NCBI GenBank assembly: GCA_964580455.1
Contig: CAZOKO010000081.1
Location: forward strand, 1-12,624
Direction of reading: 5' to 3'
DNA from: CAZOKO01 sp964580455
GTDB lineage: Bacteria; Desulfobacterota; WTBG01
DNA: 12,624 bases
Made by a program: the position numbers and the translations under genes. Every line of letters begins with the position of its first letter. The first letter of the stretch is position 1. The notes below the pieces were generated by a model that saw only the letters and a list, made by a program, of their open reading frames with translations, searched no databases and was not told where the DNA came from. Positions 1 through 6,199 of this stretch are shown here, piece by piece.

Positions 1-588
1 CACTAGGGGGATGGACATAATTCGAAACCAGGATAGTCCGGGGGCAAAGTATAAAATGGGAAGAAGGGGTACAGTGGGGATCGAGTAAAATTGAAACTGA
101 TCAAATAAGGCTAGTGTGATCTTATACATTCCATAGATGGATTCTGCACCGCCATGGGAGCGGATATAATCTCGGGCGAGTACCAGAGAGGGGTTTTCCT
201 TATGATAACCCGCAAGCTTGAGGGCGAAGTAGTTCAGAGTAGTAAGGCTAAGATCGGAAGGACCATTTTTATATAATAGCCAACTGCCATCTTCAGATTG
301 GGTATTTACCAGGTAGAGACACAGCCCCTCTATGGTATCCCTCTCTGCCTCTTCTTTGTTAAGGTAATAGTAGATGAGTATCTGGAGGGAATTATAAAAG
401 GTATTAGTTTCCACATAACTGAACCAGTATCCCTCTTCTTTCTGTTGAGATATCAGTGCTTCCTGGGATAGATGAATGGCGTTGTCAAGTTTATCAACAT
501 CCACTGAGGCACTCAGTGGCCTCCATTCCAGAATGATTAACACAAATAGAATGAATATGATGTGTCTGTTCTTTAAAGTCCGTAGCAT
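1..588 (-). CDS. Squalene-hopene-cyclase-like terpene cyclase, N-terminal part (cut by window edge)
   Basis: The frame is open for 196 codons from ATG at 588 to the window edge, so the 3' end is missing. Residues 45-58 (QQKEEGYWFSY) and 93-103 (LVNTQSEDGSW) match the QW repeats of prenyltransferase-fold cyclases. Residues 109-148, containing GPSDLSLTT, YFALKLAG and HGGAES, follow the order seen in the first domain of squalene-hopene cyclases. These enzymes cyclise squalene to hopanoids at the membrane. The catalytic DxDD motif would lie in the missing half, so activity cannot be judged. The N-terminus is unusual: basic residues 1-9, a hydrophobic stretch 10-20, then PLSA-S near residue 27 resembles a signal peptide, which is not typical of the family. 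No clear ribosome site precedes the ATG. An in-frame stop lies at 610-612, and there is no other ATG between it and 588. Confidence 0.82.
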   Translation of the reverse strand, partial: MLRTLKNRHIIFILFVLIILEWRPLSASVDVDKLDNAIHLSQEALISQQKEEGYWFSYVETNTFYNSLQILIYYYLNKEEAERDTIEGLCLYLVNTQSEDGSWLLYKNGPSDLSLTTLNYFALKLAGYHKENPSLVLARDYIRSHGGAESIYGMYKITLALFDQFQFYSIPTVPLLPILYFAPGLSWFRIMSIPLV

Positions 589-941
589 TTTACAGCTTTG
601 AGAAATAGGTTACAGTCAATGGTCAGTACAGGGGTTTGGAAGCAATTGACAAGAACTTGCTTTTTGAAAAAAAAAGGGGGTCTTCATTCTTGACATTTTG
701 CATGTTAAAACGTGATAAGATCCTTTAAAAGATTAACCGTACATTAAAAAAGGATTGGATATGGATCGTTCCTAAAAATTAACTATCCGGGGGCATTTTA
801 TCATGTGACTTCCCGGGGCAATGAACGGAAGAGTGTCTTCAAGGGTAAGCGCGATAGGGAAAAGTTTCTTGAATATCCTGGCTCGGCCACACAATTTTAG
901 TTCCAATAACCATAAATTGTTCCAGGAAACAATGTCACCTT
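589..941. other. 353-bp gap without a convincing gene
   Basis: The gap lies between two leftward genes. It holds an A/G-rich run near 668-680 and a weak rightward promoter-like pair: TTGACA at 690-695 and GATAAG at 714-719, spacing 18. No recognisable gene follows that pair. A 42-codon frame at 821-949 has no ribosome site or family features. Otherwise I see nothing in it. Confidence 0.4.
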
Positions 942-1175
942 CTATTTAATGAGTTTATTGACTTCTCTCCAGAATTTTATCCTCGAATAGACGAATAAAA
1001 TAATACCGATAATTCCTACCAGTCCTTCCAGCAGAATGAGCCAGCGCATGGGTTTGGGAGTAACGATTAACCCTACGATACTTGTGGCAATGAGGGCAAT
1101 TCCTGTATATTTCCCCCACCTCCCCCTGGCTGAGATTGTTTCGATTTTTGGTAGAGTATCGTTTGTTGAATTCAT
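942..1175 (-). CDS. Small two-helix membrane protein, function unknown
   Basis: The product has 77 residues. A polar N-terminus (about 1-22) is followed by two hydrophobic segments, roughly residues 24-42 and 46-64, separated by a short PKPMRW turn. A charged tail (RIKFWREVNKLIK) ends the protein. The positive charges on the turn and tail suggest that both lie on the cytoplasmic side, although a two-pass hairpin would place turn and tail on opposite sides, so topology is uncertain. I do not recognise the family. No Shine-Dalgarno sequence precedes the ATG, which weakens the start assignment. The gene stands alone between the cyclase gene and inverted-repeat element E1. Confidence 0.5.
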   Translation of the reverse strand: MNSTNDTLPKIETISARGRWGKYTGIALIATSIVGLIVTPKPMRWLILLEGLVGIIGIILFVYSRIKFWREVNKLIK

Positions 1176-1245
1176 AAATGTAAGGTTTCGGGTTGCGTGT
1201 TAAGCGTTGCGGGTATTGAGTTGAAAAAATAGTTTGCTGTGATAA

Positions 1246-1374
1246 CCCCGTTAGAAATTCAGATAATTATACGGAAATAATGCAGAGAATATGATTATAA
1301 TGTATTTCCCGAATGGGTAGAGTTGATTTTGAGCTCTCAGGGTTCTTTCAAAGCATTTCCTATTTCTAACGGGG
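1246..1374. repeat. Inverted-repeat element E1 (MITE-like, CCCCGTTAGAAAT ends)
   Basis: This 129-bp element has perfect 13-bp terminal inverted repeats: CCCCGTTAGAAAT at 1246-1258 and its complement at 1362-1374. It is flanked on both sides by TAA, compatible with a 3-bp target duplication. The interior is AT-rich and non-coding. The right end, read on the minus strand, continues as ATAGGAAATGCTTT and matches the left end of element E3 (9411-9435) with one mismatch. It begins 12 bp past the stop of the hydrolase gene and might act as its transcript end. Confidence 0.8.
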
Positions 1375-1386
1375 TAAATCTGCGCC

Positions 1387-2148
1387 CTAATTAACTTGAG
1401 TTTCAATGAGTGTTTTCAGTTTTTCTTTGGCATTCTCTTTTACCGGTTCCCCGTGGCTGGGTAGAATAACTTTGAAATTATAGTTTAACAATTTCCCTAA
1501 ATTCTTCACTGCCTTTTCTTGATCCATGCTGGCTGTTTCCATAGGGGGATTTAGCTCCTTTGGACCCATTAAAGGATTAAGTGCATTCTTACCCATAACG
1601 CTGTCTCCTGCTAATAGCACTTCTTCTTTAAATAAAAGACAGATATTGCCTTTAGTATGTCCCTCCAGATGGATGACCTTAAGATCAGGGGTAAACATCT
1701 GGTTGTCTACCAAGGTAATATCAACCTGGCAGGGTTCTATCTTGAAATGTTTAGCCAGCTTAGGAGGAAGCATGGTTGAGGGTGGGGGCTCTGCTTTTCC
1801 TCCAACGTAAGGGATATCCAGGGGATGCATGGCAACTGGCACCTTAAGGGTATCTTTAACTTTTTTAAGACACCCGGTATGATCAGCGTGGTAGTGAGTG
1901 CAGATGATGGTATCAATGGTAATACTTTTCTCCTTAATGAAATCCATAATGTATTGAAAAGAACCTTTCTTGAGATATTCTGTTTGCTGTTCATCTCCCA
2001 GTTTGATTCCACTCTTTTTAAAAAAAGCCAGCACATCAGGGGGAACAGGAGCAATTCCCGTATCAACCAGGATAGTCTTTTCACCTTCAATTATAAAAGC
2101 CTTAACGTTGCCCAGGGGAATTTCGTGAACTTGGTTTAATGCATCCAT
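1387..2148 (-). CDS. Metallo-beta-lactamase-fold hydrolase
   Basis: The product has 253 residues, normal for single-domain MBL-fold enzymes. The metal-binding set is complete: H85, H87, D89 and H90 in THYHADH, H164 in LEGHTKG, D182 in LLAGDS and H232 in LPSHGEP. This is the glyoxalase II / quorum-lactonase / general MBL arrangement with two metals. The substrate cannot be read from sequence. The insert between D89 and H164 (GGKAEPPPSTMLPPK) probably shapes the active site. No signal peptide is seen, so it should be cytoplasmic. I chose ATG 2148 over ATG 2178 because AAGGAAGG lies 8 nt upstream of 2148 and nothing suitable precedes 2178. A good promoter lies at 2196-2224. The gene diverges from the AAA ATPase. 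Confidence 0.9.
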   Translation of the reverse strand: MDALNQVHEIPLGNVKAFIIEGEKTILVDTGIAPVPPDVLAFFKKSGIKLGDEQQTEYLKKGSFQYIMDFIKEKSITIDTIICTHYHADHTGCLKKVKDTLKVPVAMHPLDIPYVGGKAEPPPSTMLPPKLAKHFKIEPCQVDITLVDNQMFTPDLKVIHLEGHTKGNICLLFKEEVLLAGDSVMGKNALNPLMGPKELNPPMETASMDQEKAVKNLGKLLNYNFKVILPSHGEPVKENAKEKLKTLIETQVN

Positions 2149-2156
2149 TGTATTTT

Positions 2157-2164
2157 CCTTCCTT
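2157..2164 (-). promoter_or_regulatory. Ribosome binding site deciding the hydrolase start
   Basis: AAGGAAGG on the minus strand, 8 nt before ATG 2148. The upstream in-frame ATG at 2178 has no such site and would lie only about 10 nt from the predicted transcript start. Confidence 0.65.
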
Positions 2165-2195
2165 ATATCTTTTAGCATAAAGCCGAATTGGCTAG

Positions 2196-2224
2196 TATAT
2201 ACTTTAATATGCTGGGAGTGTCAA
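2196..2224 (-). promoter_or_regulatory. Sigma70-type promoter for the MBL-fold hydrolase
   Basis: On the minus strand there is a perfect -35 TTGACA (2219-2224), a 17-nt spacer and the -10-like TATATA (2196-2201). Transcription would begin near 2189, about 40 nt before ATG 2148. Confidence 0.6.
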
Positions 2225-2338
2225 CAAGTCAATCTTTTTTATTGCAATATTTATTACATGTGTTGGTAAAAAATCTATTATTGAAAAATGATTAATATAT
2301 TCAATAAGTTGTAGATATTTGTGTGCGTCTGATTATTA

Positions 2339-2376
2339 CCATACTACAAAATAGCCTTGACTAATTTGTAGTATGG
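2339..2376. promoter_or_regulatory. Perfect 12-bp palindrome, candidate operator
   Basis: CCATACTACAAA (2339-2350) and its exact complement TTTGTAGTATGG (2365-2376) are separated by 14 bp. The right arm lies between the predicted -35 and -10 of the AAA ATPase gene, and the -35 lies in the loop. Such placement suits a repressor site, possibly for autoregulation. The regulator is unknown. Confidence 0.6.
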
Positions 2377-2384
2377 GTTAAAAT
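2357..2384 (+). promoter_or_regulatory. Promoter of the AAA/DUF4143 ATPase, predicted leaderless transcript
   Basis: -35 TTGACT (2357-2362), 16-nt spacer, -10 TAAAAT (2379-2384). The ATG begins at 2391, just 7 nt past the -10, so the transcript start should coincide with or nearly touch the start codon. No Shine-Dalgarno sequence is present, which agrees with leaderless translation. Confidence 0.55.
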
Positions 2385-2390
2385 AGCGAT

Positions 2391-3515
2391 ATGCGTTATA
2401 TTACACCTTATGTTCTTGAAGATTTGAGAAAAAAAATGGTTTTTGTAGGAGGTCCTCGGCAGGTTGGCAAAACTACAATTGCAAAAGCCATTCTATCTAA
2501 AGCTTTTCCTGACGGTCGTTACCTGAACTGGGATTTTGATGAGGATCGACAGGATATACTGCATAAAAGATGGAGTACGAACAACAGATTACTTGTGTTT
2601 GATGAACTACATAAATTCCCACGCTGGAAGTCATGGATTAAGGGGATTTATGATGTATCACATGATTTTCATTCATTTCTTATTACCGGTTCTGCCCGAC
2701 TCGATATTTACCGCCAGGGAGGTGACTCATTAATGGGGCGTTATCATTATTGGCGTTTGCATCCCTTTACACTTGATGAAATTCCGAAAGGCATTTCACC
2801 AAAGGAAGCATTTCATCGGCTCATGACTGTTGGTGGTTTCCCAGAGCCATTTCTTGATGGTGATGAACGCTCGGTAAGACGGTGGAGGCGGGAGCGTTTT
2901 GATAGAGTTCTTAGGGAGGATGTCAGGGATCTGGAATCAATACGCAATATACAACTGTTGAGTATGTTTTTGGATTTGCTGCGCCATAGAGTCGGGGGGT
3001 TAATCACACTATCCAATATGGCTTCCGATTTACAAATTTCACCCAAAACAGCAAAATCGTGGCTGGAAGTTTTAGAGAGAATGTATCTTATTTTTGTTGT
3101 TCGACCCTACACAAAGTCTATGCCCCGTGCGGTGTTGAAATCTCCCAAAATATATTTTTTTGATAATGGTGATGTCCTCGGGGATGAGGGCACACGTTTT
3201 GAGAACTTTGTTGCGACATCTTTGCTAAAACGATTGCACTTTCTCGAGGACAGGGATGGCTATCGGTACGAACTGCGATACATACGTGACAAAGAAGGTA
3301 GGGAAGTTGACTTTGCTATTGTAAAAGAAGGTGAATTGGAGGAATTGATTGAAGCTAAATATTCTGACGATAATATATCAAAATCCCTCAGCTATTATGC
3401 CGGTCGCTTAAAACCTGAACGAGCTACGCAAATCGTTGCTAAAATCAAGCGTCCCTATGATAAAGATCAAATTAAGGTTATTGATCCCATCTCCTATTTT
3501 CAAAATTTCTTTTAA
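2391..3515 (+). CDS. AAA-type ATPase with DUF4143 C-terminal domain
   Basis: The product has 374 residues, the usual length for AAA_14/DUF4143 proteins. Walker A is GPRQVGKT (21-28), Walker B is LLVFDELHK (67-75), and a sensor-like strand FLITGSARLD lies at 96-105. A winged-helix-like part spans about 195-235 (ISPKTAKSWLEVLERMYLI). The C-terminal domain carries EVDF (305-308) and EAK (321-323), a spacing resembling the PD-(D/E)xK nuclease core that DUF4143 is thought to share. The cellular role of this very common family is not established; suggestions include mobile or toxin-like behaviour. The gene stands alone, with its own promoter and a palindrome at its 5' end, and no partner gene. The ATG at 2391 has no ribosome site, and the predicted mRNA is leaderless. 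Confidence 0.9.
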   Translation: MRYITPYVLEDLRKKMVFVGGPRQVGKTTIAKAILSKAFPDGRYLNWDFDEDRQDILHKRWSTNNRLLVFDELHKFPRWKSWIKGIYDVSHDFHSFLITGSARLDIYRQGGDSLMGRYHYWRLHPFTLDEIPKGISPKEAFHRLMTVGGFPEPFLDGDERSVRRWRRERFDRVLREDVRDLESIRNIQLLSMFLDLLRHRVGGLITLSNMASDLQISPKTAKSWLEVLERMYLIFVVRPYTKSMPRAVLKSPKIYFFDNGDVLGDEGTRFENFVATSLLKRLHFLEDRDGYRYELRYIRDKEGREVDFAIVKEGELEELIEAKYSDDNISKSLSYYAGRLKPERATQIVAKIKRPYDKDQIKVIDPISYFQNFF

Positions 3516-3605
3516 ACTGATAGACTTGCAGACAAGTGAAAAGCACAGATAGTATAACATGTTATAGCCTATGTATTTAATCGGATGTGGAGAAGAGATT
3601 TAGGA

Positions 3606-3631
3606 TTTCTCTGTATCCTCTGTGGTGAAAA
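3606..3631 (+). repeat. CTCTG-type leader phrase, copy 1
   Basis: The phrase runs TTTCTCTGTATCCTCTGTGG and then TGAAAA, and ends 12 nt before the AGGAGG site of the flavoprotein gene. It resembles the phrases at 6149-6188 (before the phosphatase gene) and at 5198-5322 on the minus strand (before the cyclophilin gene, split by E2). Confidence 0.55.
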
Positions 3632-3643
3632 TATTAAATTATC

Positions 3644-3649
3644 AGGAGG
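3644..3649 (+). promoter_or_regulatory. Strong ribosome binding site setting the flavoprotein start
   Basis: AGGAGG with a 5-nt spacer to ATG 3655. It rules against the in-frame GTG at 3622, which has no such site. Confidence 0.85.
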
Positions 3650-3654
3650 TTTTC

Positions 3655-4254
3655 ATGAAAAGGATTATGGCAATTATTGGAAGTCCTCGAAAAGGAGGTA
3701 ACACGGAGATATTGATTGATAAAGTAATTGAAGGGTGTAAGAGCAAGGGGAATGTAGAGGTTGAAAAGTTTTTCATTGTAGATAAAAATATAAAATATTG
3801 TGATGGATGTGTGACCTGTATTACTACAAGTGCGAGGAAGTGCGTAATTAAAGATGATATGAAAAGTATTTTGGAGCGGATGGAAAGATGTGATGGATTT
3901 ATTTTTGCAACACCCAATCATGTAAGAACTGTGACAGCTCCCATGCTTAATTTTTTAACAAGAATGCTACCTCTTTTAGAGATAAAGATGGAACAGGATA
4001 GTGAAGGAAATATCATTGGAGGGGAAATCAGCTCAATAATAGAAAACAAAAAAGTAGCCATAGTTATCAGTCAGGGAGATGCTACCCTTTCTTCATGCCT
4101 GGTTTTTTCGGTACTGGAAAGAAATTTTACCGATTTTAAATTGATAAGGGTTGGGGAAGTGATCAGTTTGGGGAACGCATCCAAAGAAGCGGTTAAGGAA
4201 AAGAAGAATGATTTAGAGGCTGCTTTTACCCTGGGAAGAATCCTTGCAGCTTAG
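3655..4254 (+). CDS. Iron-sulfur flavoprotein (NADPH-dependent FMN reductase family)
   Basis: The product has 199 residues. The flavodoxin-like FMN phosphate loop is IGSPRKGGNTE (8-18). It is followed by the compact cysteine cluster C49-x2-C52-x2-C55-x7-C63, the pattern that binds a [4Fe-4S] cluster in the Isf flavoproteins of anaerobes. Next comes the flavin-contact stretch FATPNHVRTVTAPMLNFLTR (84-103). Such proteins pass electrons between ferredoxin-like donors and oxidants such as O2 or H2O2; the partner here is unknown. The protein is expected in the cytoplasm. The start at 3655 is fixed by the AGGAGG site 5 nt upstream. Thirty-six nt downstream begins a broken FAD-oxidoreductase gene on the same strand, so the two may once have formed a redox operon. 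Confidence 0.9.
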   Translation: MKRIMAIIGSPRKGGNTEILIDKVIEGCKSKGNVEVEKFFIVDKNIKYCDGCVTCITTSARKCVIKDDMKSILERMERCDGFIFATPNHVRTVTAPMLNFLTRMLPLLEIKMEQDSEGNIIGGEISSIIENKKVAIVISQGDATLSSCLVFSVLERNFTDFKLIRVGEVISLGNASKEAVKEKKNDLEAAFTLGRILAA

Positions 4255-4290
4255 GGTAACAATAACTGATTCATTGGGAGATTAAAAAAT

Positions 4291-4398
4291 ATGACTGAGA
4301 TATATGATCTTATTGTTATTGGTGCAGGCCCAGCGGGGCTTATGGCTTCGGGGTTGCTACGGAAAGTAGCAAGTTTAACATGCTGGATAGGATCATGA
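4291..4398 (+). pseudogene. Truncated FAD/NAD(P)-dependent oxidoreductase, N-terminal remnant
   Basis: ATG 4291 opens with MTEIYDLIVIGAGPAGLMAS, the dinucleotide-binding beta-alpha-beta unit (GxGxxG = GAGPAG) of flavin-dependent oxidoreductases. Only 35 codons remain before TGA at 4396-4398, and after about residue 21 the sequence no longer resembles the family. GGGAG at 4276-4280 could be its old ribosome site. The rest of the enzyme, normally at least 300 residues, is absent. Downstream DNA instead continues in another frame as the end of a different ORF, which points to a deletion rather than a point mutation. Confidence 0.75.
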
Positions 4399-4541
4399 AA
4401 GCTATCTACAGTCACATGGAGACAATCAGGAAAGAAAAGCCTGGTCTTGCCCAAAAGATAGACAACTATTTTAAGGAAATAAAAGTAAAGGAAAATCTAC
4501 AGCTTGGTAAATCCAAGGATGAAGATAAAAACACTAACTAA
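4380..4541 (+). pseudogene. 3' end of an unrecognised gene fused to the oxidoreductase remnant
   Basis: This frame runs from ATG 4380 to TAA 4541 (53 codons) and is open upstream to 4308, overlapping the oxidoreductase remnant in a different frame. The product is hydrophilic and helical, with a Lys/Glu/Asp-rich tail (SKDEDKNTN), typical of a protein C-terminus. I do not recognise it. No ribosome site precedes the ATG. The simplest reading is that a deletion joined the start of one gene to the end of another. A very short real gene cannot be excluded. It ends 2 nt before the stop of the convergent cyclophilin gene. Confidence 0.5.
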
Positions 4542-4543
4542 TT

Positions 4544-5170
4544 CTATTTTACCCTCTTGATTTCCAGTTTTTGAATGACTACGTCTTCCAGAGGCTTATC
4601 TCCCCTACCCCTTTTAACCCCTTCAATTTTAGCTACCACATCCTGCCCTTCTATTACCTGTCCAAAGATGGTATGCTTGTTGTTCAGCCAGGGTGTCGGT
4701 ACAGTAGTTATGAAAAACTGACTTCCATTAGTGTTAGGACCTGCATTGGCCATAGCCAGTTTCCCGGGCTTGTCGAATTTTAGATCTGGGTGAAATTCAT
4801 CTTCAAACCTGTAGCCAGGACCTCCTCTGCCGGTTCCTTCAGGGTCACCGCCTTGTATCATGAAGTTAGGTATGACACGATGGAAGATGAGGCCATCATA
4901 AAATCTCTTTTTCACCTTCTTACCCGTTTTGGGATCAGTCCATTCTTTGGTTCCATTTGCCAGACCGACAAAATTGTCTATCGTTTTGGGGGATTCCTTC
5001 TCAAAAAGGACGCAGGTAATGTCACCTTTGCTTGTGTGAAAAATGGCATAATGTCCAGGTTTTAACGATTCTTCCTTTTTCTCTTTTTTATCCGCAGCAC
5101 ATGAAACATGAGTTAGACAGAGAGTTAGGAAGAGTGGAATTAGAGTTGACATACAAAATATTTTAAACAT
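4544..5170 (-). CDS. Exported cyclophilin-type peptidyl-prolyl cis-trans isomerase
   Basis: The product has 208 residues. Residues 1-25 form a signal peptide: MFKIF, a hydrophobic core, then HVSCA-A. Cleavage after SCA is likely. Lipid attachment at C24 is possible but the preceding H at -3 is a poor lipobox. A Lys/Glu-rich linker leads into the cyclophilin domain (about 39-208). Catalytic and binding residues are present: FHR (R98), MIQGGD (Q105), GSQFFIT (F152/F153), W161 and NKHTIFG (H166). It should speed proline isomerisation during folding of exported proteins. A short insert, TDPKTGKKVKK (78-88), is also common in bacterial members. ATG 5170 is preferred over 5206 because AAAGGAGG lies 5 nt upstream. 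Element E2 sits upstream, between this gene and the leader phrase half at 5310-5322. Confidence 0.95.
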   Translation of the reverse strand: MFKIFCMSTLIPLFLTLCLTHVSCAADKKEKKEESLKPGHYAIFHTSKGDITCVLFEKESPKTIDNFVGLANGTKEWTDPKTGKKVKKRFYDGLIFHRVIPNFMIQGGDPEGTGRGGPGYRFEDEFHPDLKFDKPGKLAMANAGPNTNGSQFFITTVPTPWLNNKHTIFGQVIEGQDVVAKIEGVKRGRGDKPLEDVVIQKLEIKRVK

Positions 5171-5175
5171 AACAA

Positions 5176-5183
5176 CCTCCTTT
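5176..5183 (-). promoter_or_regulatory. Ribosome binding site setting the cyclophilin start
   Basis: AAAGGAGG on the minus strand, then TTGTT, then ATG 5170. The arrangement is almost identical to that before the sigma factor gene (GGAGG, TTGTC, ATG 11539). Confidence 0.85.
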
Positions 5184-5197
5184 AAAAGATTTAAAAA

Positions 5198-5322
5198 CTT
5201 TACCACAGATTCACCCCGTTAGATACCTGCTATAAGGCAAGTGAACTTTGTTAGATGTCAACCCTGTTGTATAGAATAAATGTTCTATAAGGTTCACTGT
5301 CTAACGGGGGAGTCGCAGAGAA
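5198..5322 (-). repeat. CTCTG-type leader phrase, copy 2, split by element E2
   Basis: Read on the minus strand, TTCTCTGCGACTC (about 5310-5322) stops exactly at the outer edge of E2. On the other side of E2 the sequence resumes as TGAATCTGTGGTAAAG (5198-5213). Joined without E2, the two halves align with the intact copy at 6149-6180. The joined copy would lie just before the cyclophilin ribosome site. Confidence 0.55.
5214..5309. repeat. Inverted-repeat element E2 (MITE-like, CCCCGTTAGA ends)
   Basis: This 96-bp element has perfect 10-bp ends, CCCCGTTAGA at 5214-5223 and its complement at 5300-5309. Inside are further nested arms: GTGAAC (5241-5246) with GTTCAC (5292-5297), and TATAGAA (5270-5276) with TTCTATA (5283-5289). 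It could fold into a long hairpin. No target duplication is evident. On the minus strand the interior contains TTGACA, a possible outward -35 towards the cyclophilin gene, but no well-spaced -10. Confidence 0.75.
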
Positions 5323-5342
5323 TTTCCCTTTGACTTCTATGG

Positions 5343-5891
5343 TTAAATTACTTCCTGTAGTTTCATATTCTGGTACGTTCGCTTTTTTTGATGTGGCAAA
5401 CTGGATTGAGACGTAAGTGGGCTATTTATATTAATGCTATGGGATACTTCATGATGGATTTTATCCAGGGCACTTTTTAGTTTATTGAATCGTTTATCTT
5501 CTCCTATTGATTTTATGGATTCAGTAAGTGTTTTGCAATTTATCTTCACGCAGGTAAATGGTCTCATGTCTTCAGGTAAAGAACAGCCTTCAGGTGTCAA
5601 AAAATAACAAGCGGTATCACGCTTAATCCGATTAGGAGGTGGTATTGGTTTACCATATTTCACTCTGAATAGCACATAGTCTTCCAAAGAGAACCAGCCT
5701 TCCAGAGGAAACCCTTCACAGCATTTATTGTCACAGTGGCCGCAAGTCTGAGGAGTGAGATGATTGAGTATTTCTCTCATCTCATTCTGAACCATTGTTG
5801 CCTGATTGGCATATTGAGAAAGAAAGGTAACCTCATTTCCTTTGCGTTGCATTAAAAGCTGATATTTTTCTTCAAGTGTATTTATACCCAA
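5343..5891 (-). CDS. YkgJ-family cysteine-cluster protein
   Basis: The product has 182 residues if TTG 5891 is the start. Eight cysteines follow the YkgJ/UPF0153 pattern: C50-x2-C53-x3-C57-C58, then C95, C103, C114 and C119, with the typical GCSLPEDMRPFTC context. The family is proposed to bind zinc or an iron-sulfur cluster; its reaction is not established. Residues 1-45 are predicted helical, and the tail from 150 on is polar and probably disordered. The start is uncertain. An in-frame stop lies three codons upstream of TTG 5891, so the only alternatives are this TTG or ATG 5852 (residue 14); neither has a strong ribosome site, and both keep the cysteine region. Element E2 follows the stop codon closely. 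Confidence 0.85.
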   Translation of the reverse strand: MGINTLEEKYQLLMQRKGNEVTFLSQYANQATMVQNEMREILNHLTPQTCGHCDNKCCEGFPLEGWFSLEDYVLFRVKYGKPIPPPNRIKRDTACYFLTPEGCSLPEDMRPFTCVKINCKTLTESIKSIGEDKRFNKLKSALDKIHHEVSHSININSPLTSQSSLPHQKKRTYQNMKLQEVI

Positions 5892-6199
5892 TTTTGTTTA
5901 TGCCAGTATCAGTTAACCGTTTAAGTTGTCTGCTCGGCGAGTACTATACATAAAGCGACACTATTTTTCAAGAAGAAATTTATAGATTTTTATAGAAAAA
6001 AAGTGAGAGCTACAGCAAAAGACTATTATTCAGGGGATTTGAACGCTGTTCAATAAGTCCAATGATTTTAACTGTGGGATAAATCCAAAAACTTATACCT
6101 TTACAATTGAACTTTTTCATTATAAATAGTGGGTAAAAGAACTTTTAATTTCTCTGCGAACTCCGCGATCTTTGCGGTAAGAAAAATAGGATATTAACT
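5892..6199. other. 308-bp divergent intergenic region
   Basis: AT-rich spacer between the divergent YkgJ and phosphatase genes, so it should hold promoters for both. TATAAA at 6121-6126 is a possible -10 for the phosphatase gene but lacks a well-spaced -35. The leader phrase at 6149-6188 occupies the end nearest the phosphatase. I see no gene. Confidence 0.45.
6149..6188 (+). repeat. CTCTG-type leader phrase, copy 3 (intact)
   Basis: The phrase consists of TTTCTCTGCGAACTCCGCG followed by ATCTTTGCGGTAAG and an A-run. It ends 11 nt before the phosphatase ATG. It is the longest copy and serves as the reference for the split copy before the cyclophilin gene. Confidence 0.55.

Noticed and set aside
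821..949. 42-codon rightward frame in the first intergenic gap
   Set aside because: It has no ribosome site and no recognisable features, and its end overlaps the stop of the small membrane protein gene.
1526..2139. Rightward open frames opposite the MBL-fold hydrolase
   Set aside because: They lie antisense to a gene with a complete metal-binding motif set, have no ribosome sites and no family features.
4571..5065. Rightward open frames opposite the cyclophilin gene
   Set aside because: They are shadows of a well-conserved cyclophilin domain and have no independent support.
4544..5170. Lipoprotein assignment for the cyclophilin
   Set aside because: C24 is preceded by H-V-S, which lacks the usual aliphatic residue at -3; cleavage after SCA is at least as likely, so only export is claimed.
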